Assembly (NCBI GenBank): GCA_963978265.1 | Contig: CAXBQV010000064.1 | Span: forward strand, 1-9,855 | DNA from: JAKALQ01 sp963978265 | Lineage (GTDB): Bacteria > Actinomycetota > Actinomycetes > S36-B12 > UBA5976 | Direction: 5' to 3' | Length of the DNA: 9,855 bases | Shown here: positions 1 to 6,302 of the stretch, in pieces | How the letters are laid out: the number at the start of each line of letters is the position of its first letter | How positions within the stretch are numbered: position 1 is the stretch's first letter | Position numbers and translations under genes: made by a program | The notes under the pieces: generated by a model | The model's database searches: none | Told to the model about the DNA's origin: nothing | What the model saw: the letters and a program-made list of their open reading frames with translations, nothing else

Positions 1-1407
1 CACGCTGGCACTCCACGCTCCCACGTTGCCAGCGGCGTCGATCGCGCGCAGTGCAAGCGTGTACTTGCCCTCGGGGAGCGACGAGAAGAGCACGTTCGTC
101 GGCGGATCGATCGGATGGAGGTAGGTGGGTGACCAATCCGTGATGCTGGTTGTCGGGATGGCCACAATCTTCGAACCTGCGGCTGCGTCGATGCGCGCTT
201 CAATGCGGGCGATGTCGTCTTCCGCGTCGAGATATGCGCGGGCGATCAGCTCTGCGTTCGGTGCGTGCCACGTCCGCTCGTCGGTGAGTGTTGGCGACGC
301 AGGCGGGGTGCGATCAAGGCTCTTGCGCACGAGCACCTGTGCTGCACCGTCTGCAAGTGCCGTCGCTGTCACGGTGTACCCGCCGAAGGCGGTCGTGAAT
401 GCACTGCCGTTCGACAGCGCCGGCGAACCTGTGCTTTGCGGCGGGGCGTATGCGTAGTCGCCGAGGTTGATCATCCAGACGTCGGTGGTGACGTTGGTGT
501 TCGCTGCATCCGCGACATCGCTCGCGATTGGACTCACAACCGACGAACCCGGTGGGGGATCCGCGCGATACACAACAAGGCCTTGCGAGATCTGGTTCTT
601 CGGATCTGCCTGCCGATACTCGATCCAGTAGGCGGCAGCGTTGTCGCGAAGGAAGATTGCCCGTGTGCCGGTCTGTTTCGTGACCGGTTGCAGCATTACC
701 GAACCGTCTGCGCGCGGACGGGCGACGTCATTGCTGCCGATGATCCCGAGCCGCCACAGGTGGTAGGCGGACAGCGCCGAGTCACGGTCGTTGTTGCCCA
801 TGATGTCTGTCGCGGAGCCGTACTCGATCGCATTGCAGCGCGACCACAGATCATCGGGCTTGCCACTCGAGCATCGCTCGAGGTTGCTGTGGCCGAGCCC
901 AAGGTTGTGCCCTAATTCGTGCGCAACCACGTATGGGTCGATGGTGTTCTTGAGCAACACCGTGCCACTCGTACTCGGCACGGTGTTCGTGAGACCGCGT
1001 CCGTCCCACACGCAGTCGGCTGCGGGACGCGGCGTCAGGATGAGGAGGAAGCGGTGCGACGTGTCGCCGATACCGGCCCGTTCGTAGACGGCGGCGCGAA
1101 TGCTCGTCATGTACATGAGCGACCCATACGCATCGCACGGCATTGCGGCAAGCACGGGCAGATCCGGCAACGTCTGGCCGAGCGTGAATTCCACCGTTCC
1201 GTTGCTCATACGACGCCATCGGTCGATCGTGTCGCTCGACACGACGCGCGCCAGATCACCTGCAGTCGCCGTGGGGTCGATTGCGCCGGGCCATGTCACG
1301 CGAACAACGTCGACGATTCGTTCCGGCGCTGCCGCAGCCGCGGGGGCAACAACAAGTGCAAGCACACCTGCAATCGCGACCACGATGGCACTGGTTCGTC
1401 TTCCCAC
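1..1407 (-). CDS. Secreted metzincin-type zinc metalloprotease, C-terminally truncated by the window edge
   Basis: The frame is open from a GTG at 1407 to the left edge (469 residues seen, no stop), so the protein continues outside. Residues 1-26 form a signal peptide: Arg-rich start, hydrophobic core and an Ala-rich cleavage region. HELGHNLGLGH at residues 163-173 is the extended HExxHxxGxxH zinc site of metzincins, and DIMG with Met203 fits the Met-turn about 30 residues later. This supports an exported endopeptidase. The pattern resembles M11 gametolysin-like bacterial proteases, but I assign only the clan with confidence. From about residue 368, after a DRTPP linker, the sequence looks like a beta-sandwich (Ig/FN3-like) domain ending in AIDAAGNVGAWSASV, typical of secreted actinobacterial enzymes. 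The GTG start is chosen because the signal peptide begins there and TACGCT lies 6 bases upstream. The gene is divergent from the methyltransferase at 1490. The substrate is unknown. Confidence 0.88.
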   Translation of the reverse strand, partial: MGRRTSAIVVAIAGVLALVVAPAAAAAPERIVDVVRVTWPGAIDPTATAGDLARVVSSDTIDRWRRMSNGTVEFTLGQTLPDLPVLAAMPCDAYGSLMYMTSIRAAVYERAGIGDTSHRFLLILTPRPAADCVWDGRGLTNTVPSTSGTVLLKNTIDPYVVAHELGHNLGLGHSNLERCSSGKPDDLWSRCNAIEYGSATDIMGNNDRDSALSAYHLWRLGIIGSNDVARPRADGSVMLQPVTKQTGTRAIFLRDNAAAYWIEYRQADPKNQISQGLVVYRADPPPGSSVVSPIASDVADAANTNVTTDVWMINLGDYAYAPPQSTGSPALSNGSAFTTAFGGYTVTATALADGAAQVLVRKSLDRTPPASPTLTDERTWHAPNAELIARAYLDAEDDIARIEARIDAAAGSKIVAIPTTSITDWSPTYLHPIDPPTNVLFSSLPEGKYTLALRAIDAAGNVGAWSASV

Positions 1408-1413
1408 GGTGCC

Positions 1414-1419
1414 AGCGTA
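1414..1419 (-). promoter_or_regulatory. Putative -10 element (TACGCT) of a leaderless promoter for the metzincin protease
   Basis: On the minus strand TACGCT is followed by six bases (GGCACC) and then the GTG start at 1407. There is no Shine-Dalgarno sequence. The spacing puts the likely transcription start on the start codon itself. The same hexamer at the same spacing precedes the divergent methyltransferase gene. No convincing -35 element was seen. Confidence 0.5.
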
Positions 1420-1477
1420 AGGACCGCACTGCAGTGCTCCTACGCGCCCGGGTGCAGGCCAGCAGGCAGCGTGCCCA

Positions 1478-1483
1478 TACGCT
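1478..1483 (+). promoter_or_regulatory. Putative -10 element (TACGCT) of a leaderless promoter for the methyltransferase
   Basis: TACGCT is followed by TGGGAC and then the ATG at 1490, so the predicted transcription start coincides with the A of the start codon. The only purine-rich stretch (GGGA, 1485-1488) is one base from the ATG, too close to act as a Shine-Dalgarno sequence. The same arrangement recurs at several genes in this window, which raises confidence in it. Confidence 0.5.
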
Positions 1484-1489
1484 TGGGAC

Positions 1490-2443
1490 ATGACGCTGCA
1501 CGCGCGCGAATTGCGCACCGCACTCGGCAAGGGTGGCTTGGTGCTCGACGGCGGCTCGGCCACGACGCTCGAGGGCAAGGGGCACGACCTCTCGTCGAAC
1601 CTCTGGTCCGCCGCACTCCTCCGGGACGACCCGCAGGCCATCGTCGAGATGCACCTGGACTTCCTGCGCGCCGGTGCCGACGTCATGGAGACCACCACGT
1701 ATCAGGCCTCCCGCATGGGCTTCCTGGACGCCGGGATGACCCCGGCCGAGGCGGACGAGATGCTCCGGGTGGGTTGCCGGCTGGCAAAGATGGCCGTCGA
1801 ACTGTTCATGGCGTCACCCGAGTTCGACGCCTCCCGCTACGCCTTCGGACGGCCCTTGATCGCGGCCTCCATCGGCCCCTACGGCGCTGCACTCGCCGAC
1901 GGTTCCGAATACCGCGGCGACTACGGCATCACTGACGAGGAACTCACACAGTTCCACCTCGAGCGCATCGCGGTGCTCGCGGAGTGCGACGTCGATCTCT
2001 TCGCCTTCGAAACCGTTCCCGATCTCGAGGAAGCGCGCGTGATCGTCGAGTTGATGCAGCGACCGGAGTACTCGCAGATCCCGTACTGGCTGTCGTTCAC
2101 CGCCGGATCAGAGCGACGCCTTGCGGGCGGCGCACTCTTCTCCGACGCCGTCAAGATCGCCGCGGCCGGGCCGAACTGTGTTGCCGTCGGACTCAACTGC
2201 ACGAACCCGGAATTCATCACGCCGCTGCTGTTCAATGCCCAGGATGTGGAGCCGCAGTTGCTGCGCATCGTCTACCCGAACGCGGGACGCGTGTGGGATT
2301 CAGCTGCGCGCGATTGGCTCGATGAAGGTGTGAAGACGCTGCCGACGGCGTCAGTGGATGCGTGGCGGAAGATGGGCGTCGTGATGGTTGGCGGATGCTG
2401 TGGCCTCGGCCCGGAGGCGATGGCGTCGCTGCGCGCGATGTAG
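1490..2443 (+). CDS. mmuM: Homocysteine S-methyltransferase
   Basis: This 317-residue cytoplasmic enzyme is predicted to transfer a methyl group, usually from S-methylmethionine or S-adenosylmethionine, to homocysteine, giving methionine. The family is a zinc-dependent TIM barrel. Diagnostic parts visible are DGGSATTLE near residue 21, GADVMETTTYQAS at about 62-74, SIGPYGA at about 125, FETVPDLEEA at about 173, GLNCTNP with the first zinc-ligand Cys at about 235, and GGCCGLGPEAM near the end with the paired Cys ligands. All three expected Cys are present, and the length matches the family (about 300-330). The ATG at 1490 is preceded by a leaderless-type TACGCT. It is divergent from the secreted protease and convergent with the VKOR gene, so it is likely transcribed alone. 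The methyl donor cannot be settled from sequence. The mmuM symbol follows the Escherichia coli homolog. Confidence 0.93.
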   Translation: MTLHARELRTALGKGGLVLDGGSATTLEGKGHDLSSNLWSAALLRDDPQAIVEMHLDFLRAGADVMETTTYQASRMGFLDAGMTPAEADEMLRVGCRLAKMAVELFMASPEFDASRYAFGRPLIAASIGPYGAALADGSEYRGDYGITDEELTQFHLERIAVLAECDVDLFAFETVPDLEEARVIVELMQRPEYSQIPYWLSFTAGSERRLAGGALFSDAVKIAAAGPNCVAVGLNCTNPEFITPLLFNAQDVEPQLLRIVYPNAGRVWDSAARDWLDEGVKTLPTASVDAWRKMGVVMVGGCCGLGPEAMASLRAM

Positions 2444-2492
2444 TTGCGGGGTTTTCGAGCGAAGTTTCTAGGCCTGCACGCGTACTTCGGTG

Positions 2493-3083
2493 CTACGCGT
2501 ACTTGAAGATCACAAGCGATGCGATCGTCGCCCAGATGATGAGCACTGTTGCGCTATCGATGTTGAGCTTCAGCAGGCGCGAGAGCGCAGCATGCGTCGG
2601 CTCCGAGAAACCGAAGTTGTTGTCGAGGATGTTGATGCGGGTCATCGTCATGAACACCGTGGTCGTGGTGAAGGTGACGAGCAGGCACCATGGGCAGAGT
2701 GCGCCGATGTTGGTGTACGACTGGTAGAAGAGCCAGTAGGCGAACGCGATGGCGATCACATAGATGGCCTGTGCCGTGAGCAGATAGCCCTTGCGGAAGA
2801 TGGTGCCGCCGAGTGCTGCGATCGCCACGGTAATGACCATCGGCTCGAACATCAGGCCGAGGAAAGCGTTGGGGAAGCCGAGCAGCTGCGACTGCCACGA
2901 CGCCGCAACCTTGCCGCAGTTGAGGGTGGCGGAGACGTTGCACGAGAGCTGGACGCCGGGGTCCTTCGCGATCCTCCATGCGTCGATGCTGAGTACGAGT
3001 GACGCGGTGAGGCTGAGGAACGACGACACCAGCATCTCCACCCAGGTCCACTTGTGACGAACAGGGGTTCGGGCTTCGCTCAT
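2493..3083 (-). CDS. Vitamin K epoxide reductase (VKOR) family membrane oxidoreductase
   Basis: This 196-residue integral membrane protein is predicted to reoxidise a periplasmic or extracytoplasmic DsbA-like thiol oxidase using quinone. Hydrophobic segments lie at about residues 17-33, 72-90, 102-120, 127-147 and 177-194. The VKOR hallmarks are a loop Cys pair (C48 and C56), a Ser/Asn-rich loop leading to LGFPNAFLGL at about 68-77 (the family's G-x-P-N-x-x-x-G signature) and the CPWC active site at 130-133. There is no fused thioredoxin domain, so a separate partner must act with it; none is in this window. The start at 3083 is set by the downstream membrane segment and by TAGACT exactly 6 bases upstream. 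It lies 46 bases after the gluzincin-like gene on the same strand and could provide disulfides for the Cys-containing exported proteins nearby, which is inference. Confidence 0.92.
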   Translation of the reverse strand: MSEARTPVRHKWTWVEMLVSSFLSLTASLVLSIDAWRIAKDPGVQLSCNVSATLNCGKVAASWQSQLLGFPNAFLGLMFEPMVITVAIAALGGTIFRKGYLLTAQAIYVIAIAFAYWLFYQSYTNIGALCPWCLLVTFTTTTVFMTMTRINILDNNFGFSEPTHAALSRLLKLNIDSATVLIIWATIASLVIFKYA

Positions 3084-3089
3084 ACGGTC

Positions 3090-3095
3090 AGTCTA
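3090..3095 (-). promoter_or_regulatory. Putative -10 element (TAGACT) of a leaderless promoter for the VKOR gene
   Basis: The minus strand reads TAGACT, then six bases (GACCGT), then the ATG at 3083. There is no Shine-Dalgarno sequence in the 46-base gap after the upstream gene. This implies the VKOR gene can be transcribed separately from the gene before it. The same TAGACT hexamer occurs upstream of the GH25 gene (8088-8093). Confidence 0.5.
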
Positions 3096-3129
3096 CAAAG
3101 GTCTTGCGGATGGACTGGCCGATGCGGGC

Positions 3130-4257
3130 TCATGACCCGACTTGCTGTTGGACGTCGCGAAGGTACGCGTCGGCCTTGACCAGCCATTGCTCGTGCGACA
3201 ACCCGAACACTTCGACCATGGCGCTTTGCCAGGTGTATCCGTCCATGCCGGTCTTCGTCATGAAATCGACGACGCCCTGGTGGCCCTTGAGCGAGACGAG
3301 GTACTCGGTCAGCACTGCTCCGACTGCATAGGCCCCATTCGGTCCGCACTTGCTGTGGTCGTAGTCGACATCGTTTGCTTCCAGCCATGCGGGCCAGCCG
3401 CCTGACGGGATATCGGCAATGAACGCTCGCGTCGATCCGTTGAACCGGTCGCCGATGAGTTGCAGGCGCATAGCCCAGAAGTCGGTTGCATCTGTCGATG
3501 CGAGCACGATGCCGTAGAACATCGCGGATCCCTCGGTGAACCAGCACGGCATCTTGTCGCGGTAGATCATCTGCGCCATGTGCGTCCACTCGTGTGGCGG
3601 TCCCTGCCGGACCCCGTAGTCGCGATCCACATCGGTGTTCGTCGTGAGCCGTGTGTAGGTATTGAGGACGTGCCCGTCGCTGCCGGTTGCACCTGCCCAC
3701 GTCATGTTGTTCCCCAGGAAGTCATCGAACTGCTTGAGTTGCGCGGCGATGTCCCTCTCGGCGAACTGTTCTACCCGCAATTGCTGTTCGAACCACTCGC
3801 GGTCCTTCTCCGTGAAGAACAGCTGCGGAAGTGGTGAACTCGGGAGGTACTGCGGCGCCCAGAGGTTCACCGCGAGTGCAAGGTTCGTCACCGTCCACTC
3901 GACCCACGGACCAGTCGCGTTCGGGGACCGGCGAACATCGAGCGCCGCTGATGCTTTCGGTGCAGCGGCCGCAGCGCTGGTGATGGCCCTGAATGCGTTC
4001 TCGGCTGTCGTACTGAGCGTGACGACAGGCGGCACCGACTGCGTGGGACTGGAGGGCTTTGGCGCCGGCGCTTTCGTCCACACCAGCGCACCGCGTCGCT
4101 TTGCGCAGACGAGTTTGGTACTGCCGGACTTCGCAGTCTTGCCGACAAACGCGCACTTCGCGCCGAGTTTCGCCGCCGGAGCCGCGGAGACCGGCGCAGG
4201 AAATGCGAGTGCGAAGATGGCGACGGCAGCTGTTGCTGTCTTGCTCGCGCGGTGCAT
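3130..4257 (-). CDS. Secreted gluzincin-like (peptidase MA type) putative zinc metallopeptidase with N-terminal Cys module
   Basis: This is a 375-residue protein. Residues 1-26 are a signal peptide. Residues 30-60 hold a small module with C35 and C51, ending in LVW, that matches one in the small secreted protein at 8242-8658. A Pro/Ser-rich linker covers about 64-80. The catalytic region carries HEWTH at 222-226 and WFTEG with E242 about 16 residues after the second His. This HExxH plus downstream Glu arrangement is the gluzincin zinc site, as in peptidase MA-like domains. An exported peptidase is therefore likely, but the substrate is unknown and I know no named family that fits more closely. 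Its start lies 9 bases after the amylosucrase stop, yet it has its own TAGCAT element. The protein could instead be a catalytically altered relative, though both His and both Glu are present. Confidence 0.8.
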   Translation of the reverse strand: MHRASKTATAAVAIFALAFPAPVSAAPAAKLGAKCAFVGKTAKSGSTKLVCAKRRGALVWTKAPAPKPSSPTQSVPPVVTLSTTAENAFRAITSAAAAAPKASAALDVRRSPNATGPWVEWTVTNLALAVNLWAPQYLPSSPLPQLFFTEKDREWFEQQLRVEQFAERDIAAQLKQFDDFLGNNMTWAGATGSDGHVLNTYTRLTTNTDVDRDYGVRQGPPHEWTHMAQMIYRDKMPCWFTEGSAMFYGIVLASTDATDFWAMRLQLIGDRFNGSTRAFIADIPSGGWPAWLEANDVDYDHSKCGPNGAYAVGAVLTEYLVSLKGHQGVVDFMTKTGMDGYTWQSAMVEVFGLSHEQWLVKADAYLRDVQQQVGS

Positions 4258-4263
4258 GCGGCG

Positions 4264-4269
4264 ATGCTA
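4264..4269 (-). promoter_or_regulatory. Putative -10 element (TAGCAT) overlapping the upstream stop codon
   Basis: On the minus strand TAGCAT is followed by six bases (CGCCGC) and the ATG at 4257. The first three bases, TAG at 4267-4269, are also the stop codon of the amylosucrase gene. The next gene can therefore start a leaderless transcript inside what would otherwise look like a tight operon junction. Confidence 0.45.
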
Positions 4270-6195
4270 CGCGGTGAGCCACCACGCTGCATACGGCGGA
4301 ATGTTCATCTGGTCGAGCAACGAGATCTGCTGTCGCTGCAAGTGTTCCCACGCGCGGCCACTGCCGTTGCCGAGGCCCATATCGCGCAGGTAGGCACCCG
4401 GGAATGCCTTCCACTCGTCGGAGATGTTGAAGACGCCGACGTAGAGACCCGCTGCATGTTTGCGGATGAAGAGCACGATGCTTGGCGAAAACGGCACCTG
4501 TACGACCGTTTGCGTGCCCGCATGGAGTTGCGGCAACTGCTTACGGGTGCGGCCGAGGTTGCGGATGGCGTTGAACACCTTGCCGTGCACCGTCTGCGGG
4601 TTGTCGCGTGTGGCTGCAAGCGCCCACGGCAGTTTCGGGCGGTGCATCCACCGGTTGTCGTCCTTGTGCTCTGGCACTTGTACGTAGTCGTAGTCGTTGA
4701 GCAGCGCGAGTTCGTCGCCCATGTAGAGCAGCGGGATTCCACCGAAGCCGTAGACCATCGCGTACACGCAGACCAGCCGGTCAATCGCGGTCTGCAGTGC
4801 ATGCGCATCACCGCTCGTGAGTGCTGCCTCGATGCCGGTCATGGATGCGGCTGAGCCGGATGTGCGGCGGTCACCGGTCTCCTCGTTCACTTGGAAGTGA
4901 TCGCCGCGCGAGAACGAGCCTTCGAAGTCGCCCTGGTAGAAGTCGGCGAGGAAGCGGCGATGCCAGAAGCCGTTGTAGCCGACTGCCTCCGCGTCACCGT
5001 CGTCGATGGCCCAACCGATGTCGTCGTGGCAGCGGATGTAGGTACCCCAGCATGCGGACGTCGGCAGGATCGGGAAACGGCCGAGCGCGCGCGCCATGAG
5101 CCGCGCGTCACGCGCCGCAAGTGCTGACCAGATCTGCACCATCAACGAGTTGTGGTACGCGATCTCACTCACTTTGCCTGCGTGCTTTCCCTGTCCGAGG
5201 TACGGCACGAGTTCTTGCGGAGCGACGATTGCCTCGGCTTTGAGGATGAGGCTCGGCGCAGCGATGTGCGCGGCTGCGCGCAACGCCTGGGTGATGGCGT
5301 GCACTTCCGGCTGACCTTGGCAGTTGGTGCCGACACGCTTCCAGATGAACGCGATCGCGTCGAGCCGCAGGCAGTCGGCGCCGCGATTGGCGAGGAAGGT
5401 GATGATGTCGAGGTATTCGCAGAAGACGTCGGGATTGGTCCAGTTGACATCCCACTGCCATGAATTGAACGTGGTCCACACCCAGCGACGGAGATCGTTG
5501 TCGTACGTGAAGTTACCGGGCGCAAAGTCGGGGAAGACCTCCGGCAGCGTGCGCTCGTACTGATCGGGAATCTGCCGGTCTGCGTAGGTGTAGAAGTAGT
5601 CGAGATACCGCTTGTCACCCTTGCGCGCCTTCTCCGCCCATTCGTGCTGATCCGCCACGTGGTTGAGCACCAGGTCGAGGGTCAGCGAGATGCCGTTCCG
5701 ATGCAGTTCGTCGGCCAGTGACTCGAGGTCCGTCATGCTGCCGAGTTCCGGCTTCACCTCGCGGTAGCTCGCTACGGCGTACCCACCGTCGTTGGGTCCG
5801 GTGCGCGGTCGCAGCAGGGGCATGAGGTGCAAGTACGTGATGCCGAGATCGTTGAGATAGTCGATGTTGTTGCGGATGCCGTTGAGGTCATCGGCGAAAC
5901 GGTCGGCGTACGCGGCGTAGCCGATCATGTCCGGTTGCTGGTACCAGTCGGGCTGGTACGTGCGCTCGAGATCGCGATGTCGGAGTGACGGCCTGCGCGC
6001 GTCATGCGCCGCGATGATGAGGTCGATGATCCGCGGCAGGATGCTGTCGACGTCGTACACCGGCAGCAGCCCGTCGATGAGATCCTGTCCGTAACGGTCC
6101 CAGCGGGCCTGGAGCAGTTCGGCGTCGGGGTGCCCGGCCAGCAAGGCACGGCCGACCGAGAACGGGTCGGTTCGGAGCACCTGCGTGATGGACAT
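4267..6195 (-). CDS. Amylosucrase-type GH13 (subfamily 4) glucosyltransferase or sucrose hydrolase
   Basis: This 642-residue protein matches the length of characterised amylosucrases (about 630-650). That family uses sucrose to extend alpha-1,4-glucan and releases fructose. An N-terminal helical region (about 1-85) precedes the TIM barrel. GH13 landmarks are NDGGYAVASYREV at 135-147, DLVLNHVADQHEWA at 174-187, CLRLDAIAFIWKR at 275-287 with nucleophile D279, KAEAIVAPQ at 319-327 with acid/base E321, and RCHDDIGW at 388-395 with the transition-state Asp D391. The LDAIAFIWK and HDDIGW forms are typical of amylosucrases rather than ordinary alpha-amylases. There is no signal peptide, so it is probably cytoplasmic. 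Sucrose hydrolase or another GH13_4 activity remains possible. It sits 107 bases after the lysozyme gene. No sucrose transporter or glycogen gene is in view. Confidence 0.9.
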   Translation of the reverse strand: MSITQVLRTDPFSVGRALLAGHPDAELLQARWDRYGQDLIDGLLPVYDVDSILPRIIDLIIAAHDARRPSLRHRDLERTYQPDWYQQPDMIGYAAYADRFADDLNGIRNNIDYLNDLGITYLHLMPLLRPRTGPNDGGYAVASYREVKPELGSMTDLESLADELHRNGISLTLDLVLNHVADQHEWAEKARKGDKRYLDYFYTYADRQIPDQYERTLPEVFPDFAPGNFTYDNDLRRWVWTTFNSWQWDVNWTNPDVFCEYLDIITFLANRGADCLRLDAIAFIWKRVGTNCQGQPEVHAITQALRAAAHIAAPSLILKAEAIVAPQELVPYLGQGKHAGKVSEIAYHNSLMVQIWSALAARDARLMARALGRFPILPTSACWGTYIRCHDDIGWAIDDGDAEAVGYNGFWHRRFLADFYQGDFEGSFSRGDHFQVNEETGDRRTSGSAASMTGIEAALTSGDAHALQTAIDRLVCVYAMVYGFGGIPLLYMGDELALLNDYDYVQVPEHKDDNRWMHRPKLPWALAATRDNPQTVHGKVFNAIRNLGRTRKQLPQLHAGTQTVVQVPFSPSIVLFIRKHAAGLYVGVFNISDEWKAFPGAYLRDMGLGNGSGRAWEHLQRQQISLLDQMNIPPYAAWWLTA

Positions 6196-6202
6196 GCGCC
6201 CA

Positions 6203-6208
6203 AGCCTG
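6203..6208 (-). promoter_or_regulatory. Weak candidate -10 element (CAGGCT) for the amylosucrase gene
   Basis: The minus strand reads CAGGCTTGGGCGC and then the ATG at 6195. It resembles TAGGCTTGGG upstream of the plus-strand gene at 8242 and TACGCTTGGG before the methyltransferase. It lacks the leading T and is spaced 7 rather than 6 bases from the start. No Shine-Dalgarno sequence is present, so leaderless expression is plausible but less well supported than for the other genes. Confidence 0.3.
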
Positions 6209-6261
6209 CCTGCGGCGGCGGCCGCTCGGTAGCGGGGTTACGTTTCGTATGCGTGTTTCGT

Positions 6262-6291
6262 GCGGTGTTGCATGTGCTGTTGCACAACCGC
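6262..6291 (-). terminator. Imperfect hairpin after the GH25 gene, possible terminator
   Basis: The arms at 6262-6272 and 6281-6291 pair over 9 of 11 positions, with a 2-base internal mismatch and an 8-base loop. The hairpin starts 11 bases after the GH25 stop codon on the minus strand. There is no T-run, so it is at best a weak intrinsic terminator. The remainder of the 107-base gap (6196-6302) holds the amylosucrase promoter region and nothing else I recognise. Confidence 0.3.
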
Positions 6292-6302
6292 AAGCGAATC
6301 GG

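Noticed and set aside
919..1935. Plus-strand open frame of 338 codons over the protease and methyltransferase
   Set aside because: It is Arg/His-rich with no domain, overlaps the methyltransferase in another frame and lies antisense to the metzincin protease.
2478..2504. Direct repeat ACGCGTACTT (2478-2487 and 2495-2504) at the convergent end of the methyltransferase and VKOR genes
   Set aside because: The second copy lies at the end of the VKOR coding region, only two copies exist, and the pairing through ACGCGT is too short for a convincing terminator.
3662..4393. Plus-strand open frame of 243 codons opposite the gluzincin-like gene
   Set aside because: It is the antisense shadow of a gene with a signal peptide and an intact zinc site; no start signal or motif supports it.
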